Program-made: the position numbers and the translations under genes
Shown here: in pieces, positions 12,886 to 20,387 of the stretch
Layout: each line of letters opens with the position of its first letter
Numbering within the stretch: the first letter of the stretch is position 1
Notes under the pieces: generated by a model
What the model was told of the DNA's origin: nothing
Database searches by the model: none
Seen by the model: the letters and a program-made list of their open reading frames with translations, nothing else
Origin: Thermofilum sp.
GTDB lineage: Archaea; Thermoproteota; Thermoprotei; Thermofilales; Thermofilaceae
NCBI GenBank assembly: GCA_020832965.1
Contig: JAJHRM010000016.1
Location: 1-20,964 of the forward strand
Direction of reading: 5' to 3'
Length of the DNA: 20,964 nucleotides

Positions 12886-14956
12886 GGTAGCTCTCCTCGG
12901 CGCTCCCAATGTTGGCAAAAGCACTCTTTTTAACACACTTGTAGGTGCCCACAGGTTTGTTGGGAACTGGCCTGGCAAAACGGTAGACCGCTATGAGGGG
13001 GAGCTCGAGCACCACGGAATAAAACTAAGGCTAGTGGATCTTCCCGGGACCTATAGCTTAAGTGCCCAAACAGAGGAGGAGGAAATAGCCCGAGACTATA
13101 TTTTACACGAAAAGCCGGACGTAGTTCTCGTGATCGTGAGTGCTCTTTCGCTAGAAACTACTCTCTATCTCGCGCTACAGGCCCTAGAGTTAACGAGCCG
13201 TGTGGTTATCGTTGTAAACAAGATCGACGCGGCTGAGAGGATGGGTATACACATTCACTTTGACAAGCTCTCCAGCCTACTTGGAGTGCCGGTTATTCCC
13301 ATATCTGCACTTCACCGCACAGGGCTGCACGAAGCTATTGAGGCAGTGATAAACGTAGCTTTGGGAAACGTTCATGTAAGGGGCTTGAACATCTCGTACG
13401 GCATTGTGGACTACTACATTGCACAGGTAGAGAAGAGCCTGCATCCCTGCCTAGCGAGCGGGGATTATCCCTTGCATTGGCTTGCTCTAAAGCTGATTGA
13501 GGGCGATAAACATGTAGAAGCAGTGATGCGGGAGAAGTGCCCGAAGCTATATGAGGATGCTTTGAGAATCCGCGAGAAAATATCTGGAGAACTTGGAAAA
13601 AGCCCAGAGCTGCTGATAGCTAGTTCAAGGTACGAATTCATTTCGAAACTAGTTGAAGAAGCGACGCATAGAGGCAGACTTGCCGCTCCTCCGCTCACAG
13701 AAAAGCTTGACAGAATACTGCTCAGACCAGTGATTGGCCACCTGGCACTTCTCCTCATCTTGGTCCTCCTCATAGGGATCGTGCTTACAATAAACACGGG
13801 CTTCCCAGTAAAACAGCTGGCTGAAATCCTCGGCATAGAATCTCTAGCAGAGCTCTTTGAAAACTACACATTAAGTGGGCTCATTGCTTTCGCCTTCAAC
13901 TGGCTTGGAAGGCAGCTAAGGGAAGCCATGCTGAGCTTGAACTTTCCAGGGTGGCTCGCCTCTCTGCTGGTCGACGGTGCACTAGCAGGCGTCAGCGGAG
14001 TTCTGTCATTCCTACCGTTAATTTTCCTGGTATTTGTAGCCTTCGGTTTTCTAGAGGACACTGGAGCGATGTCGAGACTGGCAACAGTTTACCACAATTT
14101 AATGGTGAGGATTGGTCTCTCAGGTAAGGCACTAATGCCAATTCTCCTTGGGTTTGGTTGCAACGTTCCAGCAGTTATGGGGACAAAGATCTTAAACACC
14201 GACAGGGAAAAGCTGCTGGCCTCTTTCCTAGCACCTCTAATCCCATGCCAAGCGAGACTCGTGGTATTACTAATGCTCGTCTCCCTGCTTCCCAACCCTG
14301 CTCTCGCAGCACTCCTACTGCTATTCATCTACTCGTACTCGTTCCTTTTGATAGGCGTCGTTGGGTACCTTATCAATAAAGCGTTCCTCAGGGCGGAGGA
14401 AGAGCCTTCGCTCATCCTAGAGCTACCGCCCTACCACTTACCCAGCCTTAGAGTCATATGGTGGTATGCTTGGGACAATACCGTGCACTTCCTGAAGAAG
14501 GCTGGCTTAATAATCTTTACCTTATCTAGCGTAATGTCTATCCTCCTAACGTTTGGACCCGGAGGTCTTGTCAACGATGTTGAGGAGTCATTCGCGTACC
14601 TCATCAGCAGCGGGTTCGCCCCCATTCTTACACCCATAGGCCTCGGTAGATGGGAAGTCGCACTCGCGCTTCTCACAGGCTTTATAGCTAAAGAAAGTAT
14701 TGCCTCAACCCTCCTAGTAATCACGGGAAGGGAGACCCCCCAGGCGGCCCTTGCAGCATTAAATTTCACTACCCCCCAAATCGTTGCACTAATGCTTTTC
14801 GTAACACTCTATACTCCCTGCGCTGCAACTGTTGGCGCCTTCCACTCCCAAGTAAGAAATGCTAGATACACTCTCTTTCTGGTACTCTCCGAACTATCAG
14901 TCGCGCTCGCATCAGCTTATATAGCCTACCAGCTTCTTTCACTTGTGATGCACTAA
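12854..14956 (+). CDS. feoB: Ferrous iron transporter FeoB (GTPase plus membrane permease)
   Basis: Takes up Fe2+ across the membrane. The N-terminal G domain has G1 GAPNVGKST (16-24), a G2 Thr in NWPGKTVD, G3 DLPG (62-65), G4 NKID (122-125) and a G5-like ISA (about 145-147). A helical linker (about 180-290) leads to the permease, with the gate motifs LGFGCNVPAVMG and TPCAATVGAF, each with the pore cysteine. Around 700 residues is normal. Where FeoB usually has VVDA-LERNLYL, this protein has IVSALSLETTLYL. The first usable start is the TTG at 12854, inside feoA; there is no ATG in frame before G1. Its TAA overlaps the next gene's ATG (TAATG). Confidence 0.93.
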   Translation: MRWSATKNTIRVALLGAPNVGKSTLFNTLVGAHRFVGNWPGKTVDRYEGELEHHGIKLRLVDLPGTYSLSAQTEEEEIARDYILHEKPDVVLVIVSALSLETTLYLALQALELTSRVVIVVNKIDAAERMGIHIHFDKLSSLLGVPVIPISALHRTGLHEAIEAVINVALGNVHVRGLNISYGIVDYYIAQVEKSLHPCLASGDYPLHWLALKLIEGDKHVEAVMREKCPKLYEDALRIREKISGELGKSPELLIASSRYEFISKLVEEATHRGRLAAPPLTEKLDRILLRPVIGHLALLLILVLLIGIVLTINTGFPVKQLAEILGIESLAELFENYTLSGLIAFAFNWLGRQLREAMLSLNFPGWLASLLVDGALAGVSGVLSFLPLIFLVFVAFGFLEDTGAMSRLATVYHNLMVRIGLSGKALMPILLGFGCNVPAVMGTKILNTDREKLLASFLAPLIPCQARLVVLLMLVSLLPNPALAALLLLFIYSYSFLLIGVVGYLINKAFLRAEEEPSLILELPPYHLPSLRVIWWYAWDNTVHFLKKAGLIIFTLSSVMSILLTFGPGGLVNDVEESFAYLISSGFAPILTPIGLGRWEVALALLTGFIAKESIASTLLVITGRETPQAALAALNFTTPQIVALMLFVTLYTPCAATVGAFHSQVRNARYTLFLVLSELSVALASAYIAYQLLSLVMH

Positions 14957-15759
14957 TGGCGCAGGAAAAGTCGCCAGGATACTACCTCCTCGTGGGAGGA
15001 TGGAAGGAGACAAGCCTCGTGGATGTCCTGGAAAGCGTGTCTTTCACGCTTTGGCTCTCCTACTGTAATTTCAAGTGCCCATGGTGTAGTAACAGTGAGC
15101 TTGCAAGAGGCCATCAGAAGCAAAGAATGCCAATTGAAAAAATAGTTTCACAGGTGATAGAAGCTAAAGACTTTGTAGACTATTTCCACGTTACTGGTGG
15201 AGAACCAACGTTGCAATACAAAGCTTTAACCAACCTCTTTATCCAGGTAAAAGAGAAAGCAGGCTTAAAGCTAAGCCTCGACACTAACGCATCCTTACCA
15301 GAGGCTCTTCAATACATTTTTTCCAGAGTGAAAATACACCATGTAGCGGTGGACGTTAAAGCACCTCTCAGCAATCCGGCTCTTCATGCAAAGGTTACGG
15401 GGCTGCATCCGAAAATCGCTGAAAAACTTATCCCGAATATACGGGAAGGAATAATCCTTTCATCAAAAAACACCGAGTTCCTGGAGCTGAGAACGCCCCT
15501 CGTCCCAGATCTCTTAACACCTAGCGACTTGGAGACGATTGCCAAAGAACTAGCAAGCCTAGACCTTCAGGCTCCTAGGATGGCTTACGTGGTTCAACAG
15601 TTTATACCTTACGAAGGAGTCCCGGACGAATATAGGAACAAGAAGAAGACACCCAGAGATATGGTCAAAAAGACTGCGGAAAAAGCAGCGGAAATACTCT
15701 CCTGTAATGTGGAGATATGGTACAGGACCCTCGAGGACGGCGCTGTAAGAATACGTTAA
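14956..15759 (+). CDS. Radical SAM protein, NrdG/PflA-like activase type
   Basis: A 267-residue radical SAM enzyme. CNFKCPWC (C37, C41, C44) gives the CxxxCxxC ligands of the SAM-binding 4Fe-4S cluster, and VTGGEPTLQ (about 78-86) is the GGE motif contacting SAM. Length and layout fit the glycyl-radical activase group, commonly annotated as anaerobic ribonucleotide reductase activating protein. No glycyl-radical partner is present in the window, so the substrate is open. Its ATG overlaps the feoB stop (TAATG), which strongly suggests cotranscription and translational coupling with feoAB. Linking an iron transporter with an Fe-S enzyme is understandable but not evidence of a shared pathway. 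A further accessory Fe-S domain is not evident. Confidence 0.85.
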   Translation: MAQEKSPGYYLLVGGWKETSLVDVLESVSFTLWLSYCNFKCPWCSNSELARGHQKQRMPIEKIVSQVIEAKDFVDYFHVTGGEPTLQYKALTNLFIQVKEKAGLKLSLDTNASLPEALQYIFSRVKIHHVAVDVKAPLSNPALHAKVTGLHPKIAEKLIPNIREGIILSSKNTEFLELRTPLVPDLLTPSDLETIAKELASLDLQAPRMAYVVQQFIPYEGVPDEYRNKKKTPRDMVKKTAEKAAEILSCNVEIWYRTLEDGAVRIR

Positions 15760-15831
15760 AGCAGAAGTGTGAACGTACTACTACTCGGCACCGTTTAGTG
15801 CGCGCTTTAATAGCATCGAGCCGGGTACGTC

Positions 15832-17679
15832 TCATTTCTTCGCTAACATGTAGAGTGGTAAAGCTGCATGCTTGTATGAAATTATCCTGATTATGTCTGC
15901 CGCATCCTGGAAGTCGTCACTTATCAACTCCAGCAAATTAACTATCTCCATTAAATTAAGTGCTGATAACAGGTCTATTTCTTCCCTCTCGAGCAAGGAT
16001 CTGATGAGGTATATGGCGCTGTTCCTCAAGTCATCAACTTTACGTTCACCAACATCGATATCCATGGATGCTCTAACAGCATAGAGGGGAGAAAGGCTGA
16101 GCATGTTTAGATTCTCTATAAGTCTGTCTGCCAGCTCGCGGGTATTATCCACCATTTCGAGCACAACAAGCTTAAGCGCCTGGAGCTTGTCCGAGTACTT
16201 TACCCAGAGAAATCTCTCGTTACACTCGATTACTGCACCGGCAACCCTGTCGATTTCCTCTACAAGCCTTTCGAAATCCATTCTGCTGGATAGCGGGAGG
16301 AAGCCGGAGTATATCTTCCAGATAATTTCCCTTTTGATCTCGTCAGCCCTCCTTTCCATCTCCTTGATTCTCTTTATCCCCCCAGCCACCTCGGATAATT
16401 CGCCTCTGAATGCAGCCTCAACCATTTTATGCTGGTAGTCGAGTATTTCCCGGATAACCTCCACGTGCTTAACGACTAAGTCTAGAAATGGCCAGGTTGG
16501 TCTAGTCTCCCTAAACACTATCGAGAATCCACCGGCAGTAGCTATAAGTAAGCTTCCAACATTAATGAAGATGCTCTCAAGCGTCGAGGGGGTTAAGGAT
16601 AGAAGTATGGTTCCCAGCAGCGCTCCAGTCACGTAGCCAGAATCCCTGACCATCCGGTAGAAGCCTATAGCTAGCTCTCTCTCACTGGGGGGCGTAAGGT
16701 CCGAGATCGGCGTCGGGAGAACTGGGTAAAACATCGCGTAGCTTAACCCCATGGCTAGCACTGAGAGGATGACCTCCTGGAACCCCCGTATACTTGGGAA
16801 AGCTATCAGTAGAAAAGCGTCCAGTAGCAGCCCTAACGTTGCCAGAACCCTCCTGCCGACCCTGTCCGAGACCGAGCTCCAAAACGGCATAGTAGCAGAC
16901 CATACAACCAGAAGAACTGACTGGGCGAAGCCAGCCCGGTAAACCTCTACTCCCCTCTGAACCATGAATAGTGGGATAACTCCCCAAACCACGGTATCAG
17001 CTACCTTCGCCATGTGAGCTGCTACTAGAGCTGAAATAGTGCTTGGATTTTTCACAAGCATGCTCAACGTGCCCTTTGCCCTAACATCCATAGAGAACTT
17101 TTCCCTCTCAGCCTCAGTATACTTCAGCGTTTCTCGGGAGCCAAGCGCAGATGATAAGCCGAGAACAGAGGAGACAACAATAACAAGCAAGCTGGCAGCT
17201 AAGCCGCTCGAATTATAAACTAAGCCACCGACGAATGCGCCAATCGAGTACCCAAAGTAACATGCGCTCTCAATATACCCAAAGCTGAGAGACGATCGCT
17301 CAAGCCCAAGAACATCTCTTATAGCTATGGAGCTTGTGGCAAAGACTAACCCCTCCCCAGCCCCCACGAAAATGTTGCCAACTAGAAAATTTGCAGGGGG
17401 AGGGAGAATCGTCATAAGTAGCGAGCCAGACAAGTATACGAGAGCCCCAAGTATCAGGGAACTCCTCCTCCCCCTCCTACTGGCATATAAACCTGCAACC
17501 AGGTCAAAGGTCGCCTTGAAGAAGCCGAAAGAGATTATAGGAAGCAGGAATCCTACTTCTCCTAGCGCTTTCTGAGAAGAGATGCTGAGGATAGTCCTCT
17601 GGACCCCAGTCGCCGTCCCGATAAATACCTCTGTTAACAATATGATGAGTATTGCCAAGCTTTCTCCGCTTAAAGCCAT
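15832..17679 (-). CDS. Major facilitator transporter fused to a C-terminal PhoU/DUF47-like domain
   Basis: 615 residues in two parts. Residues 1 to about 390 are a 12-helix MFS permease, with the loop 2-3 motif as YASRRGRRS (65-73) and its repeat as SDRVGRR (271-277). Residues about 398-615 are a soluble, all-helical PhoU/DUF47-like domain. The stretch IKEMERRADEIKREI (438-452) carries the E-xxx-D metal motif (E442, D446), followed by YSGFLPLSSRMDFERLVEEI with a second acidic cluster. DUF47 proteins normally sit beside Pit-type phosphate transporters and PhoU beside Pst, where they restrain transport or signalling. Here the domain is covalently joined to an MFS pump. The substrate is unknown; phosphate or another anion is a guess. 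The ATG is placed by a TATA box 34 nt upstream. Confidence 0.85.
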   Translation of the reverse strand: MALSGESLAILIILLTEVFIGTATGVQRTILSISSQKALGEVGFLLPIISFGFFKATFDLVAGLYASRRGRRSSLILGALVYLSGSLLMTILPPPANFLVGNIFVGAGEGLVFATSSIAIRDVLGLERSSLSFGYIESACYFGYSIGAFVGGLVYNSSGLAASLLVIVVSSVLGLSSALGSRETLKYTEAEREKFSMDVRAKGTLSMLVKNPSTISALVAAHMAKVADTVVWGVIPLFMVQRGVEVYRAGFAQSVLLVVWSATMPFWSSVSDRVGRRVLATLGLLLDAFLLIAFPSIRGFQEVILSVLAMGLSYAMFYPVLPTPISDLTPPSERELAIGFYRMVRDSGYVTGALLGTILLSLTPSTLESIFINVGSLLIATAGGFSIVFRETRPTWPFLDLVVKHVEVIREILDYQHKMVEAAFRGELSEVAGGIKRIKEMERRADEIKREIIWKIYSGFLPLSSRMDFERLVEEIDRVAGAVIECNERFLWVKYSDKLQALKLVVLEMVDNTRELADRLIENLNMLSLSPLYAVRASMDIDVGERKVDDLRNSAIYLIRSLLEREEIDLLSALNLMEIVNLLELISDDFQDAADIIRIISYKHAALPLYMLAKK

Positions 17680-17699
17680 GAATACCTGAACTATACCTG

Positions 17700-17786
17700 A
17701 CGTTATTCTATATAAATCTATTTTATTATATTTTTTATAAATTTGTCCATGATTATAGAGAAGTTCTTTGACAAAAAGGATTTATA
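17700..17786. promoter_or_regulatory. Very A/T-rich divergent promoter region between the MFS-PhoU gene and taw1
   Basis: For the minus-strand transporter, GATTTATATAG (17709-17719) gives a start about 7 nt before its ATG. For taw1 there are several TATA-like runs: TTTTTTATAA (17731-17740), GATTATAGAG (17751-17760) and GGATTTATAA (17778-17787). The middle one best fits the ATG at 17787. The last one would point downstream, towards an in-frame GTG at 17820. The density of TATA-like runs leaves the exact start unresolved. Confidence 0.5.
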
Positions 17787-18884
17787 ATGAATGGCACCTT
17801 TAACCCAGTTGAGGGGGAAGTGGAAGCAGCACAAAAAATTGACATCGCGAGATACCTCAGGGCAGGGTACAAACTTGTGGGAAATCACAGCGCCGTAGCT
17901 ATATGTAGATGGACGAGGTCGGCGATAAGAGGAGAGAGGCTATGCTACAAGAACTGGTACGGTATACAGAGTCATAGATGCGTGCAGATGACGCCAGTCC
18001 TCAACTTCTGTGATTTCGCGTGCAAGTTCTGCTGGCGTATGCACCTGCCTGGGCGGTTCAAAATCCCACATGGGTGGAGGTGGGACGAACCCGAGGACAT
18101 AATAAATGGCTCAATAATTGCGCAGAGACTTCTCCTAGTCGGCTTCAAGGGGAACCCCAGAGTCACCCGTGAAAGATTTCTCGAAGCAATGTTTCCGCGC
18201 CACTTCACCTTAAGCCTTGACGGCGAACCGCTACTATACCCTAAGCTCGCCGACCTAGTAAGGATGATCAAGGAAAGAAACTTTACTGCCTTCCTCGTTA
18301 CGAATGGATCTATACCCATGCGTCTCCGGGAAATGCTAAGGAAGTATGCCCAGCCTACAAACCTATACCTGAGCCTCTACGCACCAAATAAGGAAGTTTT
18401 CCAGGTGACTGCCGAACCCAAGCTCCCGAACGCTTGGGAAAATGTTTTAGAGAGTTTGGAGCTCCTCGACAGTTTCAAGGAAAGCAGAACGGTCATTAGG
18501 CTCACAATGGTAAAGGGCTTAAACATGGTCGAGCCGGAAGCATATTCAGCCCTTGTTAAGAAAAGTAATCCGATGTTCGTTGAACTCAAGGGGTACACTT
18601 GGGTTGGAGAGAGCCAGAAAAGATTACCTATAACTGCTATGCCAACGCTTGAAGAGATGGAAAAATTCGCGGAGAAGATACAGGAATGCACAGGCTACAG
18701 GATAAAAGTGAAGGATAGCAAAAGTAGAGTTGTAATGCTGGTGCGCGATGAGGACGCATGGGAAAGAAACCTCAAGATGGTTGAAGAGTGGCGACAAAGA
18801 GTAAGTAAAGCTGACGAGAGCTGGAAGGATAAAGTAGAAGATTTCACAATGGAGGAGTACGGCTACAAGCTTTTATACTACTAG
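17787..18884 (+). CDS. taw1: Taw1 (archaeal TYW1), radical SAM 4-demethylwyosine synthase
   Basis: Makes the tricyclic base 4-demethylwyosine from N1-methylguanosine-37 of tRNA-Phe, using pyruvate and SAM. The protein opens with the family stretch GYKLVGNHSAVAICRW and has two cysteine triads. C40, C53 and C65 bind the accessory 4Fe-4S cluster; C75, C79 and C82 (CDFACKFC) form the radical SAM site. The core also shows SLDGEPLLYP (the SAM-contact block) and FLVTNGS. At 365 residues it is slightly longer than usual at the N-terminus, and the GTG at 17820 is an alternative start. It has no flavodoxin domain, as in archaea. nucS follows after 18 nt on the same strand, so the two may share a transcript. 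Confidence 0.93.
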   Translation: MNGTFNPVEGEVEAAQKIDIARYLRAGYKLVGNHSAVAICRWTRSAIRGERLCYKNWYGIQSHRCVQMTPVLNFCDFACKFCWRMHLPGRFKIPHGWRWDEPEDIINGSIIAQRLLLVGFKGNPRVTRERFLEAMFPRHFTLSLDGEPLLYPKLADLVRMIKERNFTAFLVTNGSIPMRLREMLRKYAQPTNLYLSLYAPNKEVFQVTAEPKLPNAWENVLESLELLDSFKESRTVIRLTMVKGLNMVEPEAYSALVKKSNPMFVELKGYTWVGESQKRLPITAMPTLEEMEKFAEKIQECTGYRIKVKDSKSRVVMLVRDEDAWERNLKMVEEWRQRVSKADESWKDKVEDFTMEEYGYKLLYY

Positions 18885-18902
18885 CCTTAGGCAGTTTATT
18901 GG

Positions 18903-19652
18903 ATGTCGCTCGTAGAGGAGCTTCGCCAGAGTATCCAAAGAAAGAATACTGTAATCCTCGTTGCTAGATGCACAATTACTTATGAAGGCAGAGCATCCTC
19001 TAAACTTGGGGAAGGCGAAAGAATCATACTGATAAAGGAAGATGGCGCGGTAATAGTGCATAGACCTTTTAGCTATGAACCCGTGAACTACCAGCCCCCA
19101 GGAAGCATAATAACCGTCGAAGAAGCTGAGGGCTCCTGTAGGCTAATAGCCCTGAGGCCTAGAATCCACGAGAAAATGGTTATTGAGTTAAAGGAGGTCA
19201 AGCACTTTTTCTCATCAAGGCTTGAGGACCGCGCGGAGTTTCACATGTGGGGGGACGAGCAAGACCTGAGGCAAGCAATCATCCTGGACCCCGTGAGTAC
19301 TCTAGGTGAAGAGCTTGAACTCGTTGGGTCCGAGTTCTCTCTCGGGTCAGCTGGATACGCGGACATTGTCTTCAGGGATAAGGAGGGGAACCTCGTAGTC
19401 GTAGAAGTAAAGAGGAAAACAGCAGATGTCTCATCCGTCTATCAACTAAAGAGGTATGTGGAGAAGATAAGAAGAGAGTGTAAGAAGAATTTAAAGGTAC
19501 GGGCAATCCTAGCAGCGCCAAAATTCACACCCGCTGCAATAGTCGTCCTTAAAAGAGAGGGACTCGAGTACAGGGAGGTGAATCTGCAGCACGCGAGAAA
19601 AATCTTGAAGCAAAAGGGCAATCTACCAAGCTTTTTTCACGAGTTAGCTTAA
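18903..19652 (+). CDS. nucS: NucS/EndoMS mismatch-specific endonuclease
   Basis: Cuts both strands at certain mismatches or acts on branched DNA, working with PCNA in archaea. The N-terminal dimerisation domain has ARCTITYEGRASSKLGEGER, then SYEPVNYQPPG (about 20-70). The C-terminal RecB-like nuclease (about 125-235) has YADIVFRD (D154), VVVEVKRK (E168, K170) and YQLKRYV (Q181), all the expected catalytic positions. Length (249) is normal. The end, KGNLPSFFHELA, resembles a PCNA-interacting motif, with Lys in place of the usual Gln. It starts 18 nt after taw1 and is followed after 19 nt by an unrecognised gene. Confidence 0.93.
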   Translation: MSLVEELRQSIQRKNTVILVARCTITYEGRASSKLGEGERIILIKEDGAVIVHRPFSYEPVNYQPPGSIITVEEAEGSCRLIALRPRIHEKMVIELKEVKHFFSSRLEDRAEFHMWGDEQDLRQAIILDPVSTLGEELELVGSEFSLGSAGYADIVFRDKEGNLVVVEVKRKTADVSSVYQLKRYVEKIRRECKKNLKVRAILAAPKFTPAAIVVLKREGLEYREVNLQHARKILKQKGNLPSFFHELA

Positions 19653-19671
19653 TAACGCAGTTAAAGCAGAA

Positions 19672-20379
19672 ATGCAGTGGAGAAAAGTGGCATGCCCTGT
19701 AAGTTTGTATAGTGTGTCAGTTGAGTACGGCTTAGAGGAATTACGAGACCGCCTCAGGAATTTTTCCCTGTTCAGGTCAGAGGTAGAGTTTCTGGGGAAA
19801 AAGTTTCAACTGGGCTTGAAGGTGGAGAAGATAGAAGATAGACAGGGCTCTCTCTCATGCATCATTGCTGATACATTTTTATCAGCCGTAAAGGTGAATG
19901 ACGAGATACTCAAGCTGCCAGCGACGAGGAGAGTAATGCTTAGCTTCATAAAGCTCGGGGCAGACGTATACTTGCTTGTCTTCGCAAGGAAGAGAGAGGC
20001 GGACCAGCTGGTAAGCATGTTGTCTGAGGAACTCTTCAAAAAACCGGACGCGGTCTACGGCCTCGTCGTCCCGTCAGCGGCTCTAAGCAAGATTTATCAG
20101 GCAGAGAACGTGGAGGTAAAGCAAGTAGTTTATGAGAGTACCAGCGATGAAGAAGAGGTAAAGACAACAGTCTACTTCGGCAGGAACCTGGCTTCGGTGC
20201 TGTCTCGGGGAGAAAGAGAGAGGAAGCACAGAATAAAGTACATGCTTTACCGCGACGAGTACGGAGTGTTTGGAATAAGCATGCATGGAACAGTCGTCTG
20301 CTTTACACAGCTACCACAAGAGGAATTAATATCCTACATTATTGAAAGAATACTTCCGTTGGCTGAACCGTCGGGCTAG
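19672..20379 (+). CDS. Conserved-looking protein of unknown function downstream of nucS
   Basis: 235 residues, soluble, with no signal peptide or membrane segment. I recognise no family. It looks like a mixed alpha/beta protein: a hydrophobic strand in VYLLVFARKREADQLVSML, a possible mid-domain VYGLVVPSAALSKI, a charged linker around STSDEEEVKTT (about 156-166), and a basic stretch RGERERKHRIKYML, before a C-terminal beta-rich part (YGVFGISMHGTVVCFTQL). There are three cysteines, with no metal-binding spacing. The ATG at 19672 comes 19 nt after the nucS stop with no clear TATA box, so cotranscription with nucS is likely. A role with NucS is possible from position only. Confidence 0.7.
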   Translation: MQWRKVACPVSLYSVSVEYGLEELRDRLRNFSLFRSEVEFLGKKFQLGLKVEKIEDRQGSLSCIIADTFLSAVKVNDEILKLPATRRVMLSFIKLGADVYLLVFARKREADQLVSMLSEELFKKPDAVYGLVVPSAALSKIYQAENVEVKQVVYESTSDEEEVKTTVYFGRNLASVLSRGERERKHRIKYMLYRDEYGVFGISMHGTVVCFTQLPQEELISYIIERILPLAEPSG

Positions 20380-20387
20380 CTAAACCC

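Noticed and set aside
4173..15831. tRNA, C/D-box RNA or CRISPR repeats in the gaps 4173-4372, 7531-7625 and 15760-15831
   Set aside because: No cloverleaf, no paired C and D boxes and no regularly spaced repeats were found by eye. A covariance search would be the decisive test.
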